Shown piece by piece: positions 33,099 through 41,535 of a stretch of 48,317 nt of DNA (the first letter of the stretch is position 1; each line of letters begins with the position of its first letter). The notes beneath the pieces were generated by a model. That model saw only the letters and a list, made by a program, of their open reading frames with translations, was not told the DNA's origin and did not search any database. The position numbers and the translations under genes are program-made. The stretch is taken from assembly GCA_016186905.1 (NCBI GenBank), contig JACPKS010000020.1:1-48317 (forward strand). The letters are read 5' to 3'. This DNA is from Deltaproteobacteria bacterium. Lineage in GTDB: Bacteria > Bdellovibrionota > UBA1018 > UBA923.

Positions 33099-36000
33099 TC
33101 AATGCGCGCCAGGCGGAAGTTCCGAAGGTTCTGGAACCACGGCTCCCTCTCGCATGACGAAGCGCCACTTCCAGATATGAAAAATAACCGGGTAGACCAG
33201 AAGTTCAAGGATGAAGCTCGTGATGAGGCCGCCCACCATGGGCGCGGCGATGCGGCGCATGACGTCGCTCCCCGTGCCGGAAGACCACATGATCGGCAGC
33301 AGGCCCGTGAAGGCCGCCAACACAGTCATCAGCTTGGGCCGAATCCGCTTGACGGCCCCGTGGAGGATGGCTTCCTCGAGATCTTCCTTGGTCCGCATCC
33401 TTCCCTGCCGCACCTGGTCCTCGTACGCAAGATCGAGATAGAGCAGCATGAACACTCCGGTTTCGGCATCCAGGCCCATGAGCGCGATCATCCCCACCCA
33501 GACGGCGATCGAGATGTTGTAGCCCAAGAGATAAAGAAGCCACACGCCGCCGATGAGCGAGAACGGAACGGCCAGCATCACGATGCCGGTCCTCACGGCC
33601 GACTTGGTGTTCATGTAAAGAAGCATGGCGATGAGAAAGAGAGTCAGCGGCACGACAACCTTGAGGCGCTCGCGCACGCGGATCATGTTCTCATACTGCC
33701 CGCTCCAGACGAGGTTGTATCCGGCCGGAACGGGGATCTTTTCCTCGACGATCTTCTTGGCCTCGTGCACGAAGCTTCCGACGTCGCGATCGGCGATGTC
33801 GATGTAGACGTAGCTGGCCAGCATCCCGTTCTCGTTGCGGATCATGGCGGGGCCCTCGACCGTGCGGATGTCGGCCAGCTGGGTGATGGGGATGTGGGCG
33901 CCGGAAGGGGTCGGCACGAGAACGCGCTTCAAGGCGTTTAAGTCTTCGCGGAACTCGCGCGCGTAGCGGACGTTCACGGCATAGCGCTCGCGGCCCTCGA
34001 CCGTAGTGGTGATGTTCTCGCCGCCCACCGCGGAGCTGACGATCATCTGCGCATCGGCTACCGAAATGCCGTAGCGGGCGAGCTCGTCGCGGTTGAGGAC
34101 GAAATCCAGGTAATAACCCCCGGCCGCGCGCTCGGCGTAGACGCTTGAGGCGCCGCGGATGCCGCGAACCGTGGCCTCGACCTGCTCGCCGATGGACTGG
34201 ATGACCTTCAGATCCTTTCCCAGGATCTTGATGCCGATGGGCGTGCGAATGCCGGTTGAGAGCATGTCGATGCGGTTCTTGATGGGCATCGTCCAGAGGT
34301 TCGGGATGCCGGCGAATTTCAGCCGGCCGTTCATCTCGGATTTCAGCTCCTCGAACGTGCGGTGCGGCGGCGTGATCCAGGAAAAGAGCGGGTACAGGAA
34401 CCGCGGCAGAAACGAGTACCAGCGCTTGACCTCGGGCCACTGATCGGCTTGCTTGAGCGTGACCGTCGTTTCCATCATCGAAAACGGCGCGGGGTCGGTT
34501 GGGGTGTCGGCGCGGCCGGCTTTCCCGTAGACCGTGTCGACCTCGCCGAATTCCCGGATGATCCTGTCTTGAGCCTGGAGGATGCGCTTGGCTTCCGTCA
34601 CCGACATTCCCGGAAGGGCGGTGGGCATGTAAAGGAACGCGCCTTCGTTGAGCGGCGGCATGAACTCGGAGCCGAGCTTGAGGTAGACGGGCACCGTCGA
34701 CAGTACAAGCAGAAAAGCGATGAGAAGCGTAGCCTTGCTGTGTTTCAGGACGTACCGCACGGCCGGTTCGTAGACCCGAAACAAGACGCGGCTGATCGGG
34801 TGCCGTTCCTCGGCGTAGTACCTGCCGACGAGCGCTTGGTTTCCGGTCCATACCGCGCCCTTGCGCACCCACTCCACGAGGCCAAGCACGGAGGAGCCGA
34901 GTTTCCGCCACAGCCAGGTTGCCGGATTAAGCGGTGCGTACGTGAAGTAGTCCATCCGGGTGAACATCATGCGGAGCGCGGGATCGATCGTCACCGCGAG
35001 AAGTGCGGCCAGCGCCATGGCAAGCGTCTTCGAGACCGCGAGCGGGCGGAAGAGCCGCCCCTCCTGATCCACCAGGGTGAAGACCGGCAGAAACGAGACG
35101 GCGATCACGAGAAGCGAGAAGAAAACCGATGGCCCGACCTCTTTAAGCGCGTTTAAGCGCACCTCGTGGAAGTCCCCTTTCCTTCCCGACGAGTTCCAAT
35201 GCTCGAGCTTCTTGTAGGCGTTTTCCACCTCCACGATCGCGCCGTCGACGAGCACGCCGATCGAGATCGCGATGCCCGAGAGCGACATGATGTTCGTCGT
35301 GAGCCCCCAAAAATACATGGGGATGAACGCGAGGAAGACGGAGATCGGGATCGTGAGGATGGGCACGATCGCCGAGGGGATGTGCCAGAGAAAAAGCAGG
35401 ATCACGAGGCTCACGATCAGCACTTCGAGCTTGAGCTCGTGCTTCAAGGTATCGATGGCTCTCGAGATGAGGTCGGAGCGGTCGTAGACCGAGACGATCT
35501 TAACACCCGCTGGAAGGCTGGGTTTGAGCTCGCGTATCCGCTCCTTCACGCGGTTGATCACGTTGAGCGCGTTTTCTCCCTGCCGCATGACCACGATTCC
35601 GCCCACCGCGTCGCCCATGCCGTTGAAGTCGCTGACGCCGCGGCGGATGTCGGGGCCGAGCTCGACGCGCCCGAGGTGCCGCACCAGGATCGGCACGCCG
35701 GTCTTAGGGTCGGTGCTCACGACGATGTTCTCGATATCCTCCTTGGACTGGATGTAGCCGCGCCCGCGCACCATGTATTCGGTGCCCGCGAATTCGAGCA
35801 CGCGGCCGCCCGTGTCGGTGTTGCCGGCGCGCACGGCGCTCACGAGCTGTGTTACGCTGATGCCGTAATAGTGCAGGCGGTTGGGATCGATGTTGACCTG
35901 GTACTGCTTGACGAAGCCCCCGACCGTGGCCACCTCGGCCACCCCCGGCACGGCCTGTAGGTGGAACTTGAGCTGCCAGTCTTGAATGCTCCGCAGCTCG

Positions 36001-36458
36001 GCGAGGTTGAGCCGGTTCGACTCGTCCAGGAGCACGTACTGGTAAACCCAGCCGACACTCGTCGCGTCGGGCCCGATCTCCGTGCGCACCTCGGAAGGAA
36101 GCCTGGGAAGGATCTTGCTTAAGTACTCCACGACGCGCGAACGCGCCCAGTACAGGTTCGTGCCGTCCTCGAAGATCACGTAGACGTAGGAGAAGCCGAA
36201 ATCCGAGAAGCCCCGGAGCGCCTTGATCTTCGGCGCCCCCAATAGCGCCGTGACGATCGGATAAGTCACCTGATCCTCGATGATGTCGGGGGAGCGGTCC
36301 CACTTCGAGTAGATGATGACCTGCGTATCGGAGAGATCGGGGATGGCGTCGAGCGGGATGTTCTTCACGCAAACCCACGCCCCCGCAAGCGCGGACGCCG
36401 TGAGGATCATGACCAGAAATTTGTTGTGGGCGCTCCACCCGATGAGCCGCTGGATCAT
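33099..36458 (-). CDS. cusA: Heavy-metal efflux RND pump, CusA/CzcA family
   Basis: A 1119-residue inner-membrane proton-driven exporter of the HME-RND family. It starts MIQRLIGWSAHNKF and has the two-fold repeat of six-helix bundles and periplasmic domains. Residues matching the CusA copper path are visible by motif: Met in FLYMPTALPG, the Asp-Met-Glu set in TDPAPFSMMETTV, and Met in NRIDMLSTGI. This favours Cu(I)/Ag(I) over divalent metals. The relay-type acidic residues lie in GVLVDGAIVEVENAYKKLE. The gene overlaps the adaptor gene by four bases, completing a cusCBA-like operon. Confidence 0.9.
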   Translation of the reverse strand: MIQRLIGWSAHNKFLVMILTASALAGAWVCVKNIPLDAIPDLSDTQVIIYSKWDRSPDIIEDQVTYPIVTALLGAPKIKALRGFSDFGFSYVYVIFEDGTNLYWARSRVVEYLSKILPRLPSEVRTEIGPDATSVGWVYQYVLLDESNRLNLAELRSIQDWQLKFHLQAVPGVAEVATVGGFVKQYQVNIDPNRLHYYGISVTQLVSAVRAGNTDTGGRVLEFAGTEYMVRGRGYIQSKEDIENIVVSTDPKTGVPILVRHLGRVELGPDIRRGVSDFNGMGDAVGGIVVMRQGENALNVINRVKERIRELKPSLPAGVKIVSVYDRSDLISRAIDTLKHELKLEVLIVSLVILLFLWHIPSAIVPILTIPISVFLAFIPMYFWGLTTNIMSLSGIAISIGVLVDGAIVEVENAYKKLEHWNSSGRKGDFHEVRLNALKEVGPSVFFSLLVIAVSFLPVFTLVDQEGRLFRPLAVSKTLAMALAALLAVTIDPALRMMFTRMDYFTYAPLNPATWLWRKLGSSVLGLVEWVRKGAVWTGNQALVGRYYAEERHPISRVLFRVYEPAVRYVLKHSKATLLIAFLLVLSTVPVYLKLGSEFMPPLNEGAFLYMPTALPGMSVTEAKRILQAQDRIIREFGEVDTVYGKAGRADTPTDPAPFSMMETTVTLKQADQWPEVKRWYSFLPRFLYPLFSWITPPHRTFEELKSEMNGRLKFAGIPNLWTMPIKNRIDMLSTGIRTPIGIKILGKDLKVIQSIGEQVEATVRGIRGASSVYAERAAGGYYLDFVLNRDELARYGISVADAQMIVSSAVGGENITTTVEGRERYAVNVRYAREFREDLNALKRVLVPTPSGAHIPITQLADIRTVEGPAMIRNENGMLASYVYIDIADRDVGSFVHEAKKIVEEKIPVPAGYNLVWSGQYENMIRVRERLKVVVPLTLFLIAMLLYMNTKSAVRTGIVMLAVPFSLIGGVWLLYLLGYNISIAVWVGMIALMGLDAETGVFMLLYLDLAYEDQVRQGRMRTKEDLEEAILHGAVKRIRPKLMTVLAAFTGLLPIMWSSGTGSDVMRRIAAPMVGGLITSFILELLVYPVIFHIWKWRFVMREGAVVPEPSELPPGAH

Positions 36459-37606
36459 TTTGCGCTCTCAAGCACGGCGCGGAGCCTCGACTCGGAGTCG
36501 ATGAGAAAGTTCGCCGAGGTGACGATCGTTTCCCCTTCCGCCAGTCCCGCGAGGACCTCGTAATGGTTCTGCGCTTTCGTTCCGGTCTGGATCGCGCGAG
36601 GCTCGAAGCGGCCCTGCTCCTTCACGACGAACACGAACTTGCGGTCGCCCGAGAACAAAACCGCGCTCTCGGGAACGGCGAGCTTCGTTCCCATCTCCAC
36701 CCTGATCTTCACGTTCACGAACGTATCCGGGCGCAGAAGGCCCTCCGGATCGGGCACCATGCCTCTGACCCGAACCGTCCGGGTCGGCGTTTCCACGACG
36801 GGGTTGATGCTGGTGATCTTTCCGGCGTAGATCTTCCCTGGAAGCGCGGGAGCCTCGACCTCCATCTTCTGGCCGGGCTTTAATCCCGACACCTCGTACT
36901 CGAACACCTCGGCGTAGATCCAAACCGAGGCCTTCGGAAGCAGCAGGCTCATGGAGTTCGTCTTACTCGAGGCGAGCGCGCGGATCTGATCGTCTGAAAG
37001 GCCCATCAGCTTCAGCTTGATCTTCGAGGAAGAGACAAGCTCATCGGACTGCTCCTTTAGGCGCGCGTCCACCATCTGCGCGCGCGAGATCACGGCCTGG
37101 CGGTATTCCTCGACCGCCGTGAAGAGATCGGGATCGAACGCCACGCGTCCGCTCGCCCGCACCTCGAAACCGAGCGGGAGCAAGGCGATCTTCGCGGTGG
37201 TGACGCCGATGTTCTGCTGCTTCTCGGCTGAGAGCGTGAAGGCGGCGCGACCGGCGGGCTGGTTTGTGGCGTCTTTGGCGGCGTCGGCAGTGCTGGACGG
37301 GCCCGTGGCGGGCGCGGGGGTTGGAGCCATGCTCTCGTCTTCCACCAATTCAAGGTCCATGTGGCAGATCGGGCAGATGCCCGGCTTATCCGAGGTCACC
37401 GCGGGGTGCATCGTGCAGCGGTAGAGCGGCTTCTTGGCGGCAGGCGCCTGTTCGGCTTGTGGCATGGCGGGTGGCTGGGCCTGCTTCTGGTCATCGCGGC
37501 TGCGCGTGCAGGACGCGACGGCGGCCAGCGCGATCAACGCGATCAACGCACCTGCCGCCGCGAGGGCGGCGCGTGCTGTTCGTGGTGTTCGTGAACCTGT
37601 GCTCAT
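36455..37606 (-). CDS. cusB: RND periplasmic adaptor (CusB-like) with heavy-metal-binding domain
   Basis: A 383-residue membrane-fusion protein. An N-terminal anchor with a possible lipobox (LIALAAVASCTRS) is followed by a heavy-metal-binding domain at about 60-90, YRCTMHPAVTSDKPGICPIC then HMDLE. The adaptor domains come next: GVTTAKIALLPLGFEVRASG, a hairpin, and the beta-barrel segment TVRVRGMVPDPEGLLRPD. It bridges CusA to the outer-membrane channel and can hand Cu(I) to the pump. It overlaps the genes on both sides by four bases each (36455-36458 and 37603-37606), so the three are tightly coupled. Confidence 0.88.
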   Translation of the reverse strand: MSTGSRTPRTARAALAAAGALIALIALAAVASCTRSRDDQKQAQPPAMPQAEQAPAAKKPLYRCTMHPAVTSDKPGICPICHMDLELVEDESMAPTPAPATGPSSTADAAKDATNQPAGRAAFTLSAEKQQNIGVTTAKIALLPLGFEVRASGRVAFDPDLFTAVEEYRQAVISRAQMVDARLKEQSDELVSSSKIKLKLMGLSDDQIRALASSKTNSMSLLLPKASVWIYAEVFEYEVSGLKPGQKMEVEAPALPGKIYAGKITSINPVVETPTRTVRVRGMVPDPEGLLRPDTFVNVKIRVEMGTKLAVPESAVLFSGDRKFVFVVKEQGRFEPRAIQTGTKAQNHYEVLAGLAEGETIVTSANFLIDSESRLRAVLESAK

Positions 37607-38910
37607 CGTGGCTCTCCCAGCGGTTCGCCCAGCAGCGCCTCAAGCTCGGCGATCCGGGACTCGTAGTTCGCGAGCGCCTCGTTGTAGGCGAACTCGGTTT
37701 GAAATCGGGTGCGCAGCAGGCTTGAGAGCGCGCCGTAATCCATCTTGCCCGAGAGATAGGCCGACTTGCTGGCAAAAACGGCCTGGCGGGCAAGCGGCAC
37801 CAGCCCCCCCTCGAAGAGATTGAGCCTCTTCGACGCCTCCTCGAGTTCCGAATACATCACGTGAACTTTCTGGATCAGCGCGTTCTGCTCCTCGTCGACC
37901 AGCGCCTCGGCGCGCGTTTTCCCGGCCACGGCACCGCGAACTTCCTCGGACTGCTTGCTGAACGCCCAGAGCGGAATCGAAAGCGCCACGCCGCCCGAAA
38001 CGAGAGCCACGCCGCGATCGCCGGGGCTCGGCTGCCTTTGCGCGTATGCCATGCGAAACTCAAAATCCGGCAGGTAGCTCCATCTCGCAAAAGAAAGTTT
38101 TTCCTGTGTGGCATCCAGGCCGGCCCGCGCCGACTTAAGGGCGGGACTGTTCGCGAGAGCGCGGTCGCTGAGGCCGCGCTCCGTGATTTTCCCGAAATTC
38201 AGGGGTGTTTTTCGGAACTCTTCCGGCCTGCCAAAGCCGTCGGCGCTTTCCCTTCCCACGGCGCGCGCAAGCTCGGCCGTTTTCGAGCGGATCTGCTTCT
38301 CGGCCGTGAAAAGCTGATCCCGGAAATTCCCTTCCTCCGCTTGGAGCCCCAGGAGCTCGGCCTGGATCACCTTTCCCAGAGTGTACTTGCTGCGCGTGAC
38401 GCTGATGAGCTGATCGAGGATGGCGATCTGCTCGTTTAAGATGTCGCGTTTCTTGTAAGCGAGGAAGAGCTCGTAGAAGACAACCTTCACCTCCTTGACC
38501 AGCTCCAGCTTCCTTTGGTGATAATCTTGCGTCTTCGACTGGTGCTCGTAGCGGGTGGCAGCGCGCTGCTTGGTGAGCTTTCCCGGAAATGGGATTTTCT
38601 GCGACAGCGAGATCTCGTTAGCCGTCATGCCGAACTCGCCTGCCGAAAAAGTATCGGTCGGATAGTTCATGGCGGTGAAGCCCACCATCGGGTCCTCATA
38701 CGCCCCGCGCGGGCCGATCTCGGCTTCCTTGGCGACCGCTTCCAGGCGGGCGGCCCTAAGGGCGGGGCGGTTTCTGAGAGCCTCCTCAAGCAGTGGGGCG
38801 AGCTGAAGCGGCGGCGAGGCAGCAGCGGCGGCGGGGCTTGCGGCGGCAGTGAAAACCAGAGCCAAGCCGGCGCCCAGGAGCAAAAACAATGTCGGTATAA
38901 CACGCCTCAT
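37603..38910 (-). CDS. TolC-type outer-membrane channel (CusC-like)
   Basis: A 435-residue outer-membrane efflux protein with a Sec signal peptide (MRRVIPTLFLLLGAGLALVF, then TAAASPAAA) and two repeated coiled-coil blocks. Family blocks include NRPALRAARLEAVAKEAEIG, LSLSQKIPFPGKLTKQR and SLSIPLW-type strands (VALSIPLWAF). I chose the ATG at 38910 because it opens the signal peptide; a longer frame to 39075 adds unrelated sequence. It is the first gene of the cusCBA-like operon, and its promoter region is shared with the divergent nosL operon. Confidence 0.82.
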   Translation of the reverse strand: MRRVIPTLFLLLGAGLALVFTAAASPAAAAASPPLQLAPLLEEALRNRPALRAARLEAVAKEAEIGPRGAYEDPMVGFTAMNYPTDTFSAGEFGMTANEISLSQKIPFPGKLTKQRAATRYEHQSKTQDYHQRKLELVKEVKVVFYELFLAYKKRDILNEQIAILDQLISVTRSKYTLGKVIQAELLGLQAEEGNFRDQLFTAEKQIRSKTAELARAVGRESADGFGRPEEFRKTPLNFGKITERGLSDRALANSPALKSARAGLDATQEKLSFARWSYLPDFEFRMAYAQRQPSPGDRGVALVSGGVALSIPLWAFSKQSEEVRGAVAGKTRAEALVDEEQNALIQKVHVMYSELEEASKRLNLFEGGLVPLARQAVFASKSAYLSGKMDYGALSSLLRTRFQTEFAYNEALANYESRIAELEALLGEPLGEPR

Positions 38911-39066
38911 GTCAGAAAATACGATACACTGCGCGATCTTGTGACAAATCTTCCTCTTTTCTTTCAAGCTCAAGACAAGAATCGTCCATACTTTCAATAG
39001 TACACGAGGATGCGCTACTTGGCGCATACGCTCTACTGGTGTAATGAAGGCCTGGAGGCTATTCCG

Positions 39067-39507
39067 ATGAAACATTCAATCCGCGTGCTGACCATGAGCA
39101 TAATGACCTTTTCCGCCTTAAGTTTGCTTGCCTGGGCAGGTGAGCAAATATGCCAGGTATGCAACATGAAGATTCCCGAAGGCTCGCGGCATCACATCAT
39201 TCTCAAATCCGAGATTCCCGCGAAAGCGCCGCTGCATGTCTGTTCCATCTCCTGTGTGCTCAAGGCACGCAAGCACGACCCAAAGTACGTGAAGGTCGAG
39301 GTGGCCGATTTCAACCATCCCGAGAAGTTCCTGCGCGGCGAGAAGGCGTTCGTCCTGATCAAGACCGACAAGATCAAAGAGGACCTCGACTCCATGGCGA
39401 TGCCACCGTACTTCGCGGCCTTCCCCGCGAAAGCGGATGCCGAAAAGGCGAAAGCCAAGTATGGCGAGGGGAGCATCGTGGAGGGTTTCGAGAATGCGCT
39501 CAAATAA
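39067..39507 (+). CDS. nosL: NosL-like copper chaperone
   Basis: A 146-residue exported protein with a signal peptide (MSIMTFSALSLLAWAG) and the NosL features CQVCNMKI near the mature N-terminus and CSISCVLK further on. NosL proteins bind Cu(I) in the periplasm, first known for nitrous-oxide reductase maturation. No nosZ is visible here, so it probably serves the copper efflux or another cuproprotein. The ATG at 39067 opens the signal peptide. It is divergent from cusC and is the first of four overlapping or adjoining genes. Confidence 0.78.
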   Translation: MKHSIRVLTMSIMTFSALSLLAWAGEQICQVCNMKIPEGSRHHIILKSEIPAKAPLHVCSISCVLKARKHDPKYVKVEVADFNHPEKFLRGEKAFVLIKTDKIKEDLDSMAMPPYFAAFPAKADAEKAKAKYGEGSIVEGFENALK

Positions 39508-39988
39508 GGCGTCCTTCGTAAGGATTCTTGCAATCCTCGGCGCGGCGTTGCTCGTCTCTTCGTGCGGCCCGATGAACGGGCAAAAGAAATCCGGCGGTGG
39601 AACCGCGGGCGATTCCGTATCGAACCCCGCCGCGGGAACCGGAGCGACGCGTCTGTCAACGGAGAGCCGCTTTTACGTCTATGCGGGGCTTTCAAGCTCG
39701 TCTTCAGACGCGGCCGCGGCGGCGCCGGCGCTGGGAGACAACACCTACGTCATGCGGATCGCGCATTCCAACGACCTGCACCCGCCGTCAAACGATGCCG
39801 TCGTGCGCGTGACATACGGAATGCCCGACATGCCGGCAATGGGAACCTCGGAAGTCGCGGCCGCCCGCCAGGCTGACGGCTCGTTCTCAGCAACTCTGTT
39901 TTACTCGATGGCCGGGCGCTGGCGGGTCACCGTGAGCCTCCGGGACGCGGACTCGCAGGATGAGTATGTCTTCGAAACCACGCTTTGA
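39494..39988 (+). CDS. Lipoprotein with YtkA/FixH-like domain
   Basis: A 164-residue lipoprotein. The signal ends in LLVSSCGP (lipobox), a Gly/Ser-rich linker follows, and the C-terminal 100 residues form a YtkA-like beta domain with NTYVMRIAHSNDLHPPSN, VTYGMPDMPAMGTSEVA and a final FYSMAGRWRVTVSLRDADSQ. The Met-rich MPDMPAM loop could bind Cu(I). The start at 39494 overlaps the nosL gene by 14 bases, with GAGGG a few bases before it. It probably takes part in periplasmic copper handling. Confidence 0.75.
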   Translation: MRSNKASFVRILAILGAALLVSSCGPMNGQKKSGGGTAGDSVSNPAAGTGATRLSTESRFYVYAGLSSSSSDAAAAAPALGDNTYVMRIAHSNDLHPPSNDAVVRVTYGMPDMPAMGTSEVAAARQADGSFSATLFYSMAGRWRVTVSLRDADSQDEYVFETTL

Positions 39989-40931
39989 GCGACCGGTCGC
40001 TTCGCCGGCAGTACTCGCGCTTCTCGGCGCGGCTTTCGCGACGGCAGGAGCACAGGCTTCGCCCTGCTGCGCGGGAAGCGGCGGGCAGTCGATCTGCGTC
40101 CTGCCTTCCGAGCAGCGCTACCAGCTTGGGCTCGCCACATCCTACCGGGAAGTCCAGGGGCACTTCGATCCGTACGGCGAGTACAGCGCAAACCCGAAAG
40201 GCGTCTCCTCGCGTTCGGTCACGACGGTGGTCGGCGCGGCGTACCGCGTACGCGAGGATTTGCAAGCAGGCCTGAGCGTTCCCACCGTCAGCAGCTACCA
40301 AAGCCTTCCCGGCAAGAGCCTGTCGGCCACCGGCCTTGGCGACCCCGCGCTCGAAGGCCGGTATACGCTTCTTGAAGACTTGAGCTTCCTGAAATACCAG
40401 CCGCAGCTTTCGTTTTACGGCGGCTTGCGATTCCCCCTCGGCAAATCGGTGTACGACTCGACGGATCCCTACGGCGCGAACGTCTTCGGCGACGGCGCGT
40501 ACACGGCGCACGCCGGCTTGAACGCCTCCAAAATCTACTATCCGCTCAAGCCCGCGCTGGACGCCGCGTATTTTCACCCGTTTCCAAGAACCGTGGACAG
40601 GATGCGAGGGGCGGCCGTGGCAACACCGTACTCGTTTCAAAACGGCGACCGCTTGCAGCTTCTTGAGAGCGCGACACTGCTGCTTGGCGACCACTTCAGC
40701 GGAACAGCCGGACTGAAACAGCTCTGGATCTTTCAGAGCCGCCGGAACGGGAACGCCGTGGACGGCTCGGCCGGGCGGCTGTTCTCGACGCTCGCCTCGC
40801 TGAACTATTTCCATGACGCCTCGTGGTCGTTTGGCCTGAGTCACGAGACCGCCTTTCCGTTTTATCAGTACGAGGCGAGCCAGGCCGACGCGCGCGTGTT
40901 TTCGATGTCGGTCGTGTACGGCGGGTTTTGA
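39960..40931 (+). CDS. Outer-membrane beta-barrel protein
   Basis: A 323-residue protein with a signal peptide (SPAVLALLGAAFATAGAQA) and a mature start SPCCAGSGGQSICVLPSEQR bearing three cysteines. Alternating beta strands follow, ending FSMSVVYGGF with the terminal Phe of outer-membrane barrels. Strand pairs such as YQLGLATSYREVQGHFDPYG and LSFYGGLRFPLGKSVYDS support a barrel of about 12 strands. It overlaps the lipoprotein gene by 29 bases, so it belongs to the copper-linked operon. It may carry metal or assemble a surface protein; function unknown. Confidence 0.7.
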   Translation: MSMSSKPRFERPVASPAVLALLGAAFATAGAQASPCCAGSGGQSICVLPSEQRYQLGLATSYREVQGHFDPYGEYSANPKGVSSRSVTTVVGAAYRVREDLQAGLSVPTVSSYQSLPGKSLSATGLGDPALEGRYTLLEDLSFLKYQPQLSFYGGLRFPLGKSVYDSTDPYGANVFGDGAYTAHAGLNASKIYYPLKPALDAAYFHPFPRTVDRMRGAAVATPYSFQNGDRLQLLESATLLLGDHFSGTAGLKQLWIFQSRRNGNAVDGSAGRLFSTLASLNYFHDASWSFGLSHETAFPFYQYEASQADARVFSMSVVYGGF

Positions 40932-41441
40932 ATGCGGATCCTGGAGCGAGTTTCTCTAGCTGCCGCGGTGGCACTGCTTTGCGCGGCGGGCGTGGCGGCG
41001 GGAGACGTCGCCCAGACGACAGCCCGGGATGCTTCGGATGGCGCCACCGCGAGAAAGGCGCTCGCGGTGTCAGGCGGCCTGAGGTCTCGCCTGGCAAGCC
41101 TTCCCGAGGAGTACGTGCTGGTGCAGGTCTGGAGCCCGTTTTGCGCGCCCTGCGGGCAGGAGGTTTCCGAGCTGAACGCGCTTTTAAAAACCGCGAACGC
41201 GCGCGCCAGGCGCCTGGCCGTGCTGGGAGTGCCGGTGCGGAGCCGGCCACGGGAGGTCGAAGCGTTTATCCGCCATTTCAAACCGGATTACGATCAGTGG
41301 CAGCAGGACAAGCCGTTTCAAGAGCTCGCAAGCAGCGGCGAAATCGCCCTCCCCTGGACGTTTCTCCTGAACAGGAACCGCGCGGTCGTCAAAGAGTGGG
41401 TGGGCCGCGTCGGCGCGGCCGAAGTTCTCTCGAAAATGTAG
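40932..41441 (+). CDS. TlpA-like thioredoxin-fold protein
   Basis: A 169-residue exported thioredoxin-fold protein. A signal peptide (SLAAAVALLCAAGVAAGDV) is followed by VLVQVWSPFCAPCGQEVSEL with the redox pair CAPC, and by the cis-proline region EIALPWTFLLNRNRAVV. TlpA/ScoI-like proteins keep cysteines of copper proteins or chaperones reduced. Its ATG directly abuts the stop of the barrel gene (40929-40931). In this operon it could reduce the cysteines of the NosL-like protein or of the barrel N-terminus. Confidence 0.82.
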   Translation: MRILERVSLAAAVALLCAAGVAAGDVAQTTARDASDGATARKALAVSGGLRSRLASLPEEYVLVQVWSPFCAPCGQEVSELNALLKTANARARRLAVLGVPVRSRPREVEAFIRHFKPDYDQWQQDKPFQELASSGEIALPWTFLLNRNRAVVKEWVGRVGAAEVLSKM

Positions 41442-41454
41442 CCAAACGCACCAG

Positions 41455-41535
41455 TCAGAAGCGCTCGCGGCGCTGAAGACTGCAGGCGGAACAGTGGTGT
41501 GCTTCCACCTCCCCGCATTCCAGCATCTTCTTCAC
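41455..41535 (-). CDS. Possible 26-residue Cys/His-rich protein
   Basis: A tiny frame starting with GTG at 41535. Its first bases overlap the NrfD-like stop as GTGA, the usual form of translational coupling. GGGGAGG lies three bases before it. The product reads MKKMLECGEVEAHHCSACSL then QRRERF. Its C, HHC and C pattern could bind zinc or haem. The gene would be the last of the quinol oxidoreductase operon. It is too short to identify, and chance cannot be excluded. Confidence 0.35.
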   Translation of the reverse strand: MKKMLECGEVEAHHCSACSLQRRERF

